From NCBI GenBank assembly GCA_937944065.1, contig CALDZS010000194.1, positions 1 to 6,657 on the forward strand: DNA of 6,657 nt, written 5' to 3'. The notes beneath the pieces were generated by a model. It made no database searches and had not been told where the DNA came from. It saw nothing but the letters and a program-made list of their open reading frames with translations. The position numbers and the translations under genes were made by a program. The stretch comes from an uncultured Amylibacter sp. (GTDB taxonomy: Bacteria > Pseudomonadota > Alphaproteobacteria > Rhodobacterales > Rhodobacteraceae). Below, in pieces: positions 1-6,232 of the stretch. Every line of letters starts with the position of its first letter. Positions within the stretch are counted from its first letter, which is position 1.

Positions 1-1655
1 GCATGGGATTGCCCAGCGCACGGGTTTTGGATGTGTTGGGCGACCCGATGGCACCAAAGTCGATATCACTGATCGCCATTCATCAACATGGCATCCCTGA
101 TCGGTTCCCAGATGATGTGGTGGCAGAGGCAGAAGCGGCAAAACCAGCTGCACTAGGAAATCGCACGGACCTGCGGCACCTGCCTTTGTTTACAATCGAT
201 CCATTTGATGCGCGCGATCGTGATGATGCCATCTGTGCGGCACCCGATGACGATCCGAAAAACCAAGGCGGGCACATCGTTTGGGTCGGTATTGCGGATG
301 TGGCTCATTACGTCACTCCTGGTTCAGCGTTGGATAAAGAGGCGCGGTTGCGTGGCAACTCTTCCTATTTTCCCGATCGCGTTGTACCGATGCTGCCGGA
401 CGCATTGTCATGCGATCTGTGTTCTTTACACGAAGGCGTGGATCGTGCCTGTATGGCGGTGCGCATCGTCCTGAACTCTGCTGGCGATAGGCTGCATCAT
501 GAATTCGTCCGCGGTCTAATGCGCTCACCCGCATCTTTTTCTTATGAACAGGCTCAAGCGGCACATGAAGGCACATATGACGACGCAACGAAGCCACTAG
601 AAAAGCCCATTGCGGACCTTTTCGCGGCCTATGCGAGTGCCACGAAAGCGCGGAACAAGCGCCAGCCATTGAATTTAGAACTGCCCGAGCGCAAAATCAT
701 TCTGTCCGATGCGGGCAAAGTTCTATCAGTTGATTTCCGCGATAGGTTCGACGCGCACAAATTGGTCGAAGAGTTTATGGTCATGGCCAATGTGTGTGCT
801 GCTGAAACGCTCGAAGCGAAGAAAGTTAACTTTTTGTACCGCGTGCACGAAGAACCCAGCCCTGAAAAGTTAGACAGTCTGCGCGAGGTGGCAATTGCCG
901 CTGGTCACAGCTTTGCCAAAGGGCAAGTCTTGCGCACAGGCGATATCAACAAACTGCTGAACGCCGCAAATGGAACTGAAGATGCTGAACTGATCAACAT
1001 GTCGGTTTTGCGGTGCATGACACAAGCCTATTACGGCCCTGCCAATCTTGGCCACTTTGGATTAAACCTGAAAAAGTATGGCCACTTCACATCCCCTATT
1101 CGGCGTTATGCTGATCTAATTGTTCACCGCGCACTGATCACGGCCCATGGGTTTGGTGATGACGGCCTAGGGTATGAGGATATCGAACAGTTGCGCGAAA
1201 CGGGAGATTGGATTTCCCTAACCGAGCGCCGTTCGATGTTGGCCGAACGCGATACAACAGATCGCTATCTGGCTGCGTTCTTAGAAGATCGCGTTGGTGC
1301 TGAATTCGCAGGCCGCGTCAGTGGCATCGCAAAGTTTGGCCTGTTTGTTAAGTTGGATGAAACCGGTGCGGACGGAATTATTCCTTTGTCGCATCTAGGG
1401 CGCGAATATTGGCGGTACCGCGAACAAGACGGTACGTTGAAAGGCGAAGATAGCGGCCGCGTCATCGCCATTGGAATGCCGTGCAAAGTATCACTAGTCG
1501 ACGCCACCGCAATCACGGGTGGCCTAACGCTGGAAATGCTGGAACTGGATGGCAAACCGATGCCCAAGGGCAGTTCGAAAAGCAGGTCGTCGAAAATCAA
1601 AAAACCGCGCAAGAAGAAAAGCCGCAAGACAGCTAAGGCGCGCAAAAAGGGCTAA
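1..1655 (+). CDS. rnr: Ribonuclease R, 3' part (5' end outside window)
   Basis: This is a processive 3'-to-5' exoribonuclease of the RNase II/RNB family, which in bacteria degrades structured RNA in the cytoplasm. The frame is open from the left edge; the first whole codon is at base 3. The 550 visible residues start inside the protein, since family members run to roughly 700-800 residues, so the N-terminal cold-shock domains are missing and the ATG at 3 is probably not the true start. The RNB catalytic motif TIDPFDARDRDDAI (residues 64-77) carries the metal-binding aspartates D66, D72, D74 and D75. Further RNB motifs are EEFMVMAN (256-263) and HFTSPIRRYADLIVHR (361-376). An S1 RNA-binding domain spans about 430-515. 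A strongly basic Lys/Arg/Ser tail (about 517-550) ends the protein; such tails help RNase R bind RNA. The stop codon overlaps the next start by one base. Identification is firm; gene completeness upstream cannot be judged. Confidence 0.95.
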   Translation, partial: MGLPSARVLDVLGDPMAPKSISLIAIHQHGIPDRFPDDVVAEAEAAKPAALGNRTDLRHLPLFTIDPFDARDRDDAICAAPDDDPKNQGGHIVWVGIADVAHYVTPGSALDKEARLRGNSSYFPDRVVPMLPDALSCDLCSLHEGVDRACMAVRIVLNSAGDRLHHEFVRGLMRSPASFSYEQAQAAHEGTYDDATKPLEKPIADLFAAYASATKARNKRQPLNLELPERKIILSDAGKVLSVDFRDRFDAHKLVEEFMVMANVCAAETLEAKKVNFLYRVHEEPSPEKLDSLREVAIAAGHSFAKGQVLRTGDINKLLNAANGTEDAELINMSVLRCMTQAYYGPANLGHFGLNLKKYGHFTSPIRRYADLIVHRALITAHGFGDDGLGYEDIEQLRETGDWISLTERRSMLAERDTTDRYLAAFLEDRVGAEFAGRVSGIAKFGLFVKLDETGADGIIPLSHLGREYWRYREQDGTLKGEDSGRVIAIGMPCKVSLVDATAITGGLTLEMLELDGKPMPKGSSKSRSSKIKKPRKKKSRKTAKARKKG

Positions 1656-2488
1656 TGACGTTGGTCGATTTGAACGATTGGATCGGGCGCAAGGAGCATC
1701 ACGAGGATCATCTGCGCGCGCAACCAGCACAATTTATGCAAGCAACACTGGATCGTCCGTCGACATTGAAGGCGGGCGACGCACTGCCGCCCCTGTGGCA
1801 CTGGCTGTATTTCCTAGACGCAAAACCGATCAGTGAATTGGATCGCGATGCGCATCCAAAACGCGGCGGCTTTCTGCCACCGGTAGATTTGCCGCGACGT
1901 ATGTGGGCAGGTGGTAGGTTTAGCTTCCAAGCACCGTTATTGATCGGACAAGACGCACAGAAGACCTCAACGATTAAATCTATTGTAGAAAAGGTAGGTC
2001 GCACTGGAAAGCTGTGTTTCGTCACAGTCGAGCATCAGGTCAGCCAAAACGATGTGGTTTGCGTGACCGAAGAACATGATCTGGTTTACCGCGAGGACCC
2101 ATCACGGGATGCAACTCTCCCAGCGCCACAGCAGGCGCCTGGTGGTGCTGATTTTTCACGTACCATCACGCCAAGCGAGGTCATGCTGTTCCGTTATTCT
2201 GCGCTTACGTTTAACGGTCACCGCATTCACTATGACGCAGATTACGCGCGGGATGTCGAAGGGTATGACGGGCTGGTGTTTCATGGTCCTTTGACGGCCA
2301 GCCTGCTTATTGATTTTGCGATCGAGCGAATGGGGCGGAACCCCACAAGCTTTGTCTTTCGCGGCATTGCGCCAATTGCAGGCCTTCGATCTTTTGATAT
2401 CGAAGGCGTCAAAGATGGGCAAACTTTACATCTGTGGGCAAAACGCGCAGGCGGGGCTTTGGCCATGACCGCAACAGCCGTGTTTTAG
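1655..2488 (+). CDS. MaoC/HTD2-like acyl-CoA hydratase (mesaconyl-C4-CoA hydratase-like)
   Basis: This 277-residue protein looks like a double hot-dog hydratase of the HTD2/Meh group, which adds water to, or removes it from, an enoyl- or 3-hydroxyacyl-CoA thioester in the cytoplasm. The N-terminal half (about 1-145) is a degenerate hot-dog with the family-typical WHWLYFLD (48-55) and a GGRFSFQAPL stretch. The C-terminal half carries FNGHRIHYDADYA (186-198), followed by GLVFHGPL (206-213). H192 and the neighbouring N187 sit where the catalytic His and acidic/polar partner lie in R-specific hydratases; that assignment is by analogy. Start choice: ATG at 1655 overlaps the rnr stop (TAATG), and an AAAGGG Shine-Dalgarno lies in the rnr tail (1646-1651). 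Spacing is short, so translation is probably coupled to rnr. Known relatives act on mesaconyl-C4-CoA, itaconyl-CoA or hydroxyacyl-ACP. The substrate cannot be read from the sequence and no pathway neighbour is present, so I give no symbol. Confidence 0.82.
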   Translation: MTLVDLNDWIGRKEHHEDHLRAQPAQFMQATLDRPSTLKAGDALPPLWHWLYFLDAKPISELDRDAHPKRGGFLPPVDLPRRMWAGGRFSFQAPLLIGQDAQKTSTIKSIVEKVGRTGKLCFVTVEHQVSQNDVVCVTEEHDLVYREDPSRDATLPAPQQAPGGADFSRTITPSEVMLFRYSALTFNGHRIHYDADYARDVEGYDGLVFHGPLTASLLIDFAIERMGRNPTSFVFRGIAPIAGLRSFDIEGVKDGQTLHLWAKRAGGALAMTATAVF

Positions 2489-2515
2489 GTAGCAAACATC
2501 ATACCACGGCGTTTT
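2477..2515 (+). terminator. Possible weak terminator after the hydratase gene
   Basis: GCCGTG (2477-2482) and CACGGC (2505-2510) form a perfect 6-bp GC-rich stem, followed by GTTTT (2511-2515). The 22-nt loop contains the hydratase stop codon, and the T run is short. This could end the rnr-hydratase unit, but both loop and tail are poor for an intrinsic terminator, so the call is tentative. Confidence 0.25.
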
Positions 2516-2621
2516 ATGCTGCCAGCATGCGTGATCCAATATATCAATCAACTGGTCTTTTTGAACAAATGCAAAACCGCAGTGAACCAACGCAGAATAA
2601 CGAGCCTCATTGCAATGCGTG

Positions 2622-2642
2622 TAACTATGCAGTTAATAGTTA
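2622..2642. repeat. Perfect inverted repeat, 7-bp arms
   Basis: TAACTAT (2622-2628) and ATAGTTA (2636-2642) are exact reverse complements separated by 7 nt (GCAGTTA). Centre-to-centre arm spacing is 14 bp. The position is about 200 bp upstream of the xsc start. The shape would suit a dimeric DNA-binding protein. It is AT-rich and has no T tract after it, so it is unlikely to be a terminator. Confidence 0.4.
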
Positions 2643-2704
2643 TGCTTGTTTTTTATGCCATCGTGTCGGCATGCACGTTGTGAAGCCAGCAATATCGATA
2701 AATG

Positions 2705-2717
2705 AGACTTTAAGTCT
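2705..2717. repeat. 13-bp palindrome, candidate operator of xsc
   Basis: AGACTT-T-AAGTCT is a perfect palindrome with 6-bp arms around a central T, centred about 130 bp upstream of the xsc ATG. The overlapping minus-strand string CAAGACTTAA (2719-2710) resembles the CTGGACTTAA-type element that I recall for TauR of Rhodobacter capsulatus (8 of 10 positions). That consensus is from memory, so the link to TauR is inference. The palindrome itself is directly visible. Confidence 0.4.
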
Positions 2718-2826
2718 TGGTTTGATGTTCGAATTTCCTGAACCAGCCTTCGAAAATCGAAAACTATGCGTAGATTAGTAGACGGGTGCACTCCTCTAGG
2801 CTACCTCTCGGTCAAACATCTAACCT

Positions 2827-2832
2827 AAGGGA
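2827..2832 (+). promoter_or_regulatory. Ribosome binding site of xsc
   Basis: AAGGGA lies 8 nt before the ATG at 2841 and 14 nt before a second in-frame ATG at 2847. The spacing supports the first ATG, giving an N-terminus beginning MKMTTEEAF. Confidence 0.7.
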
Positions 2833-2840
2833 ATCGCTCC

Positions 2841-4619
2841 ATGAAAATGACAACTGAAGAAGCTTTTGTAAAAGTCCTGCAAATGCACGGTATCGAACAT
2901 GCTTTTGGTATTATCGGATCTGCCATGATGCCGATCTCTGATCTGTTCCCTGCCGCTGGCATTAACTTTTGGGATGCTGCCCACGAATGTAACGCTGGGA
3001 TGATGGCAGATGGTTACACACGTGCGTCTGGTAAAATGTCCATGATGGTTGCGCAAAACGGCCCAGGCATCACAAACTTCGTGACACCAGTCAAAACTGC
3101 TTACTGGAACCACACACCATTGTTGTTGGTCACTCCACAAGCAGCCAACAAAACAATCGGCCAAGGTGGTTTCCAAGAAATGGAACAGATGAACCTGTTC
3201 GCTGATTGTGTTGCATACCAAGAAGAAGTACGTGATCCGTCACGTATCGCCGAAACCTTGAACCGTGTGATCTTGCAAGCAAAGCGCGCTTCTGGTCCTG
3301 CTCAAATCAACATCCCGCGCGATTTCTGGACTCAAGTCATCGACATTGAAATGCCAAAAATTGTTGAATTCGAACGCCCATCAGGCGGCACAGATGCGCT
3401 GGCTCAAGCAGCCGACATTCTGTCATCTGCAAAATTCCCAGTGATCCTAAACGGCGCTGGCGTAGTTCTTGCAGGCGGCATTCCCGCATCAGCTGCATTG
3501 GCTGAGCGCTTAGACGCACCAGTATGTTGTGGCTATCAGCATAATGATGCGTTCCCAGGTTCGCACCCATTGTTCGCAGGCCCGCTGGGATACAACGGGT
3601 CAAAAGCAGGCATGGAACTGATTTCAAAGGCTGACGTTGTACTGGCTTTGGGCACACGTCTGAACCCATTCTCGACCCTACCAGGTTATGGCATTGATTA
3701 CTGGCCGAAAGACGCGAAGATTATCCAAGTGGACATCAACGCAGACCGTATCGGCCTGACCAAAGATGTCACCGTTGGTATCATCGGGGACGCGAAAAAA
3801 GTTGCAGAGCAGCTTTTGGAGAACCTTGGGGACAGTGCTGGTGACGCAGGGCGCGCAGATCGCAAAGCTTTGATTGCCACAACCAAATCAGCGTGGGCCC
3901 AAGAATTGACATCAATGGATCACGAAGACGACGATCCAGGCACAACTTGGAACGAACGCGCACGCGACGACAAACCAGATCACATGTCACCACGCATGGC
4001 TTGGCGCGCGATCCAGAAGGCAATGCCAACAAACGCAATCATCTCTTCTGACATCGGCAATAACTGCGCAATCGGCAACGCTTACCCATCATTCGAAGAA
4101 GGCCGCAAATATTTGGCCCCTGGTCTGTTTGGCCCTTGTGGTTACGGATTTCCAGCAATCGCTGGCGCCAAAATCGCGCAACCTGATGTGCCAGTAATCG
4201 GCTTTGCTGGTGATGGTGCATTCGGTATTTCAATGAATGAAATGACGGCTGTGGGTCGCGGCGAATGGCCACCGATCACCATGGTTATCTTCCGCAACTA
4301 CCAGTGGGGCGCGGAAAAGCGTAACACAACATTGTGGTTCGACGATAACTTCGTTGGCACCGAATTGGACGAGGATGTTTCATATGCAGCCATCGCCAAC
4401 GCCTGTGGTCTTGTCGGCGTTCAAGCTACCAGCATGGACGATTTGACAGACAAGTTGGCCACAGCCGTGAAAGATCAGATGGAAAATGGTAAAACCACTT
4501 TCATCGAGATTATCTTGAACAAAGAGCTGGGCGAACCTTTCCGTCGCGACGCGATGAAAAAACCAGTGTCTGTTGCAGGCATTTCCAAAGACGACATGCG
4601 CCCACAATCAGGCGCGTAA
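2841..4619 (+). CDS. xsc: Sulfoacetaldehyde acetyltransferase
   Basis: Xsc is a thiamine-diphosphate (ThDP) and Mg-dependent cytoplasmic enzyme. It converts sulfoacetaldehyde plus phosphate into acetyl phosphate and sulfite, the desulfonation step in breakdown of taurine, isethionate and other C2 sulfonates. At 592 residues it has the normal family length. The ThDP-enzyme layout is complete. The N-terminal pyrimidine-binding domain has the catalytic-type glutamate in AHECNAG (E49), the middle domain runs from about 190 to 340, and the C-terminal pyrophosphate domain begins its metal motif at GDGAFG (457-462, D458), paired with RNYQWG (N486). The wording FGIIGSAMMPISDLFP and CCGYQHNDAFPGSHP separates it from acetolactate synthase and matches Xsc as I know it. 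The first ATG is favoured by its Shine-Dalgarno. A strong terminator follows 21 nt after the stop, and there is no pta gene downstream. CCA is by eye the favourite proline codon, more so than in the flanking genes, which may reflect high expression. Confidence 0.95.
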   Translation: MKMTTEEAFVKVLQMHGIEHAFGIIGSAMMPISDLFPAAGINFWDAAHECNAGMMADGYTRASGKMSMMVAQNGPGITNFVTPVKTAYWNHTPLLLVTPQAANKTIGQGGFQEMEQMNLFADCVAYQEEVRDPSRIAETLNRVILQAKRASGPAQINIPRDFWTQVIDIEMPKIVEFERPSGGTDALAQAADILSSAKFPVILNGAGVVLAGGIPASAALAERLDAPVCCGYQHNDAFPGSHPLFAGPLGYNGSKAGMELISKADVVLALGTRLNPFSTLPGYGIDYWPKDAKIIQVDINADRIGLTKDVTVGIIGDAKKVAEQLLENLGDSAGDAGRADRKALIATTKSAWAQELTSMDHEDDDPGTTWNERARDDKPDHMSPRMAWRAIQKAMPTNAIISSDIGNNCAIGNAYPSFEEGRKYLAPGLFGPCGYGFPAIAGAKIAQPDVPVIGFAGDGAFGISMNEMTAVGRGEWPPITMVIFRNYQWGAEKRNTTLWFDDNFVGTELDEDVSYAAIANACGLVGVQATSMDDLTDKLATAVKDQMENGKTTFIEIILNKELGEPFRRDAMKKPVSVAGISKDDMRPQSGA

Positions 4620-4640
4620 GTTTCAAGAGATTGAATTTGA

Positions 4641-4674
4641 AGGCGGCGCTGAGGAAACTTAGCGCCGCTTTTTT
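4641..4674 (+). terminator. Intrinsic terminator of xsc
   Basis: GCGGCGCT (4643-4650) pairs perfectly with AGCGCCGC (4661-4668). The stem continues inward through GAG/CTT, with one G-T wobble, to a GAAA tetraloop (4654-4657). Six T residues follow (4669-4674). A GC-rich 11-bp stem, a stable tetraloop and a T tract make a textbook rho-independent terminator. It separates xsc from the photolyase gene. Confidence 0.92.
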
Positions 4675-4802
4675 GTGACCAATTCATCCTGTCATTAAAA
4701 CAAACATCGCGAAAAGCTGATACTGTTAAACGTCGGTTTGGCAACACAGGTTGACCGATTTAAGATCGTTCTAAATTAAGGACTAGAAACGCGGGATGAT
4801 CC

Positions 4803-6206
4803 ATGACGCAAACACCTATTATATTTTGGTTTCGGCGTGATCTTAGATTGGGCGACCATCCGGGTCTGTCCGATGCTGTTGCTACGGGTCGCCCAGTCAT
4901 TCCCGTCTACATCCATGACGAACTGGTTGACAGTTTGGGTGCCGCACCTAAATGGCGCCTAGGATTGGCGATAGATCATTTCGCTGCAAGCCTTGAGGGG
5001 ATTGGATCTCGTCTCATCCTTCGGCGCGGAAACCCACTTCAGCTGTTACGCGACTTGGTCGCGGAAACTGGGGCAAACGCAGTGCATTGGTCACGGTCTT
5101 ATGACCCAGACGCAATTGCCCGCGATAAACACATCAAAGCCAGCTTAAAAGAAGACGGGATTAACGCACAAAGCCACCCAGGCCATCTGCTATTTGAACC
5201 TTGGAACGTCAAAACCAAAACGGGCGGGTTTTACAAAGTATTCACTCCTATGTGGAAGGCAGTGCGCGCATCAACATTGGCGCCAGCATTGCCCATGATC
5301 AAGCACCTAAAAGCCCCTGACAAGTGGCCAGACAGTGACAGGCTTGAAACGTGGGGAATGGCAGATGCCATGCAGCGCGGAGCAGCGATCGTTGCAAAAC
5401 ATGTTTGCGTAGGAGAAGCAGCGGCACACACCCGGCTGGCGTCTTTTATCGCGGACAAAGTCAGCAGCTATGCAGAAGCGCGCAATTTTCCAGCCGCAGA
5501 CAACACATCACGGTTATCAGAAAACCTGACCTATGGCGAAATTTCTGCCCGCCACTGTTGGCATGCTGGATGGCAGGCCATTCATGATGGCAAGGCGGGC
5601 GCAGAGACATTTTTAAAAGAATTGGTTTGGCGCGAGTTCGCGTACCATCTAGTGTATCACACACCGTGGATTGTGTCTGCGAATTGGAACAAGGACTGGG
5701 ACGGCTTTCCATGGAAGACCGAAGAGGCTTCGCGATGGAAGCAAGGCCGCACGGGCGTTCAAATGGTCGATGCCGCTATGCGCGAGATGTATGTGACAGG
5801 TACCATGCACAATCGCGGACGGATGATCGTGGCATCGTACCTGACCAAACACATGATGACCCATTGGAAAGTTGGGCTGGATTGGTTCGCAGACTGCCTG
5901 ATCGATTGGGACCCCGCTTCAAATGCAATGGGATGGCAATGGGCGGCGGGATCGGGGCCAGATGCGGCACCTTACTTTCGGATATTCAATCCAGATACCC
6001 AGGCAGAAAAGTTCGACAAAGATGCAGAGTACCGTGCGCGCTTTGTTGCTGAACTATATTCAAATCAGAAGCAGACCGCGCAGGACTATTTTGACGCTAT
6101 CCCCAGACGCTGGAACCTAAAGCCAGACGACGCATATCCCGATCCAATTGTTCCCCTTGCGCTAGGTAGGCAAGCGGCGTTGGATGCGTATGCGCAGAAT
6201 AAATAG
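4803..6206 (+). CDS. phrB: Class I deoxyribodipyrimidine (CPD) photolyase
   Basis: This flavoenzyme uses blue/near-UV light to split cyclobutane pyrimidine dimers in DNA. The 467 residues match the usual class I length. The N-terminal antenna domain opens with IIFWFRRDLRLGDHP (6-20). The FAD and DNA-binding helical domain (about 200-460) carries ELVWREF (273-279), whose E273 and W276 correspond to E. coli E274 and W277 at the dimer pocket. It also has the family signatures VDAAMREMYVTGTMHNRGRM (322-341) and WQWAAGSGPDAAPYFRIFNP (378-397). The electron-transfer tryptophans of E. coli (W382, W359, W306) map to W378, W355 and W304. The flavin-N5 asparagine maps to N374, as in photolyases and unlike plant cryptochromes. 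The second chromophore cannot be assigned by reading. The ATG at 4803 follows a weak GGGA (4793-4796). The gene sits behind the xsc terminator, so it needs its own promoter in 4675-4802, where I find no clear one. Its stop lies 26 bp from the convergent TPR-like gene. Confidence 0.95.
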   Translation: MTQTPIIFWFRRDLRLGDHPGLSDAVATGRPVIPVYIHDELVDSLGAAPKWRLGLAIDHFAASLEGIGSRLILRRGNPLQLLRDLVAETGANAVHWSRSYDPDAIARDKHIKASLKEDGINAQSHPGHLLFEPWNVKTKTGGFYKVFTPMWKAVRASTLAPALPMIKHLKAPDKWPDSDRLETWGMADAMQRGAAIVAKHVCVGEAAAHTRLASFIADKVSSYAEARNFPAADNTSRLSENLTYGEISARHCWHAGWQAIHDGKAGAETFLKELVWREFAYHLVYHTPWIVSANWNKDWDGFPWKTEEASRWKQGRTGVQMVDAAMREMYVTGTMHNRGRMIVASYLTKHMMTHWKVGLDWFADCLIDWDPASNAMGWQWAAGSGPDAAPYFRIFNPDTQAEKFDKDAEYRARFVAELYSNQKQTAQDYFDAIPRRWNLKPDDAYPDPIVPLALGRQAALDAYAQNK

Positions 6207-6232
6207 CGATCAGAGAATGGTCAGCGCCGAAT

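Larger units (their letters stand above)
2489..2840 (+). promoter_or_regulatory. Intergenic region upstream of xsc, likely its control region
   Basis: This 352-bp gap between the hydratase gene and xsc is visibly richer in A/T than its flanks. It contains two perfect inverted repeats (listed separately), an 8-bp palindrome TATCGATA (2693-2700), and the xsc Shine-Dalgarno at its right end. Two GCATGC hexamers occur at 2525-2530 and 2669-2674. I see no convincing sigma-70 -35/-10 pair at standard spacing. No RNA gene is recognisable. One frame stays open for 83 codons (2527-2778); it lacks a Shine-Dalgarno and is treated in the findings. The region most likely holds the xsc promoter and regulator sites. 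In Rhodobacterales, xsc is commonly controlled by the MocR-type regulator TauR; its presence in this genome is not shown here. Confidence 0.5.

Noticed and set aside
1265..1645. Open minus-strand frame of 126 codons opposite rnr
   Set aside because: It lies wholly antisense to strongly conserved RNase R sequence, has low-complexity content mirroring the basic tail, and shows no family motif.
2655..2672. ATGCC ... GGCAT hairpin in the xsc leader
   Set aside because: A 5-bp stem with an 8-nt loop and no T tract is within chance expectation.
2820..3221. Open minus-strand frame of 133 codons opposite the start of xsc
   Set aside because: It is a shadow of the conserved Xsc N-terminus; the composition is rich in His, Cys and Trp with no recognisable domain.
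4751..4777. TTGACC ... TAAATT as a sigma-70 promoter for the photolyase gene
   Set aside because: The spacer is only 15 nt and the -10 matches 4 of 6 positions, too weak to annotate, though some promoter must lie after the xsc terminator.
4797..4802. TGATCC next to the photolyase ATG, like the -35 element I recall for RpoE promoters of photolyase genes in Rhodobacter
   Set aside because: It sits directly against the start codon, where a -35 box would place transcription inside the gene.
5627..6052. Open plus-strand frame of 141 codons in another phase inside the photolyase gene
   Set aside because: The photolyase frame carries all the conserved motifs over the same bases; this one is Arg/Cys-rich and unrecognisable.
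6207..6232. Bidirectional terminator between the convergent photolyase and TPR-like genes
   Set aside because: No stem of useful length and no T tract could be found in or around the 26-bp gap.
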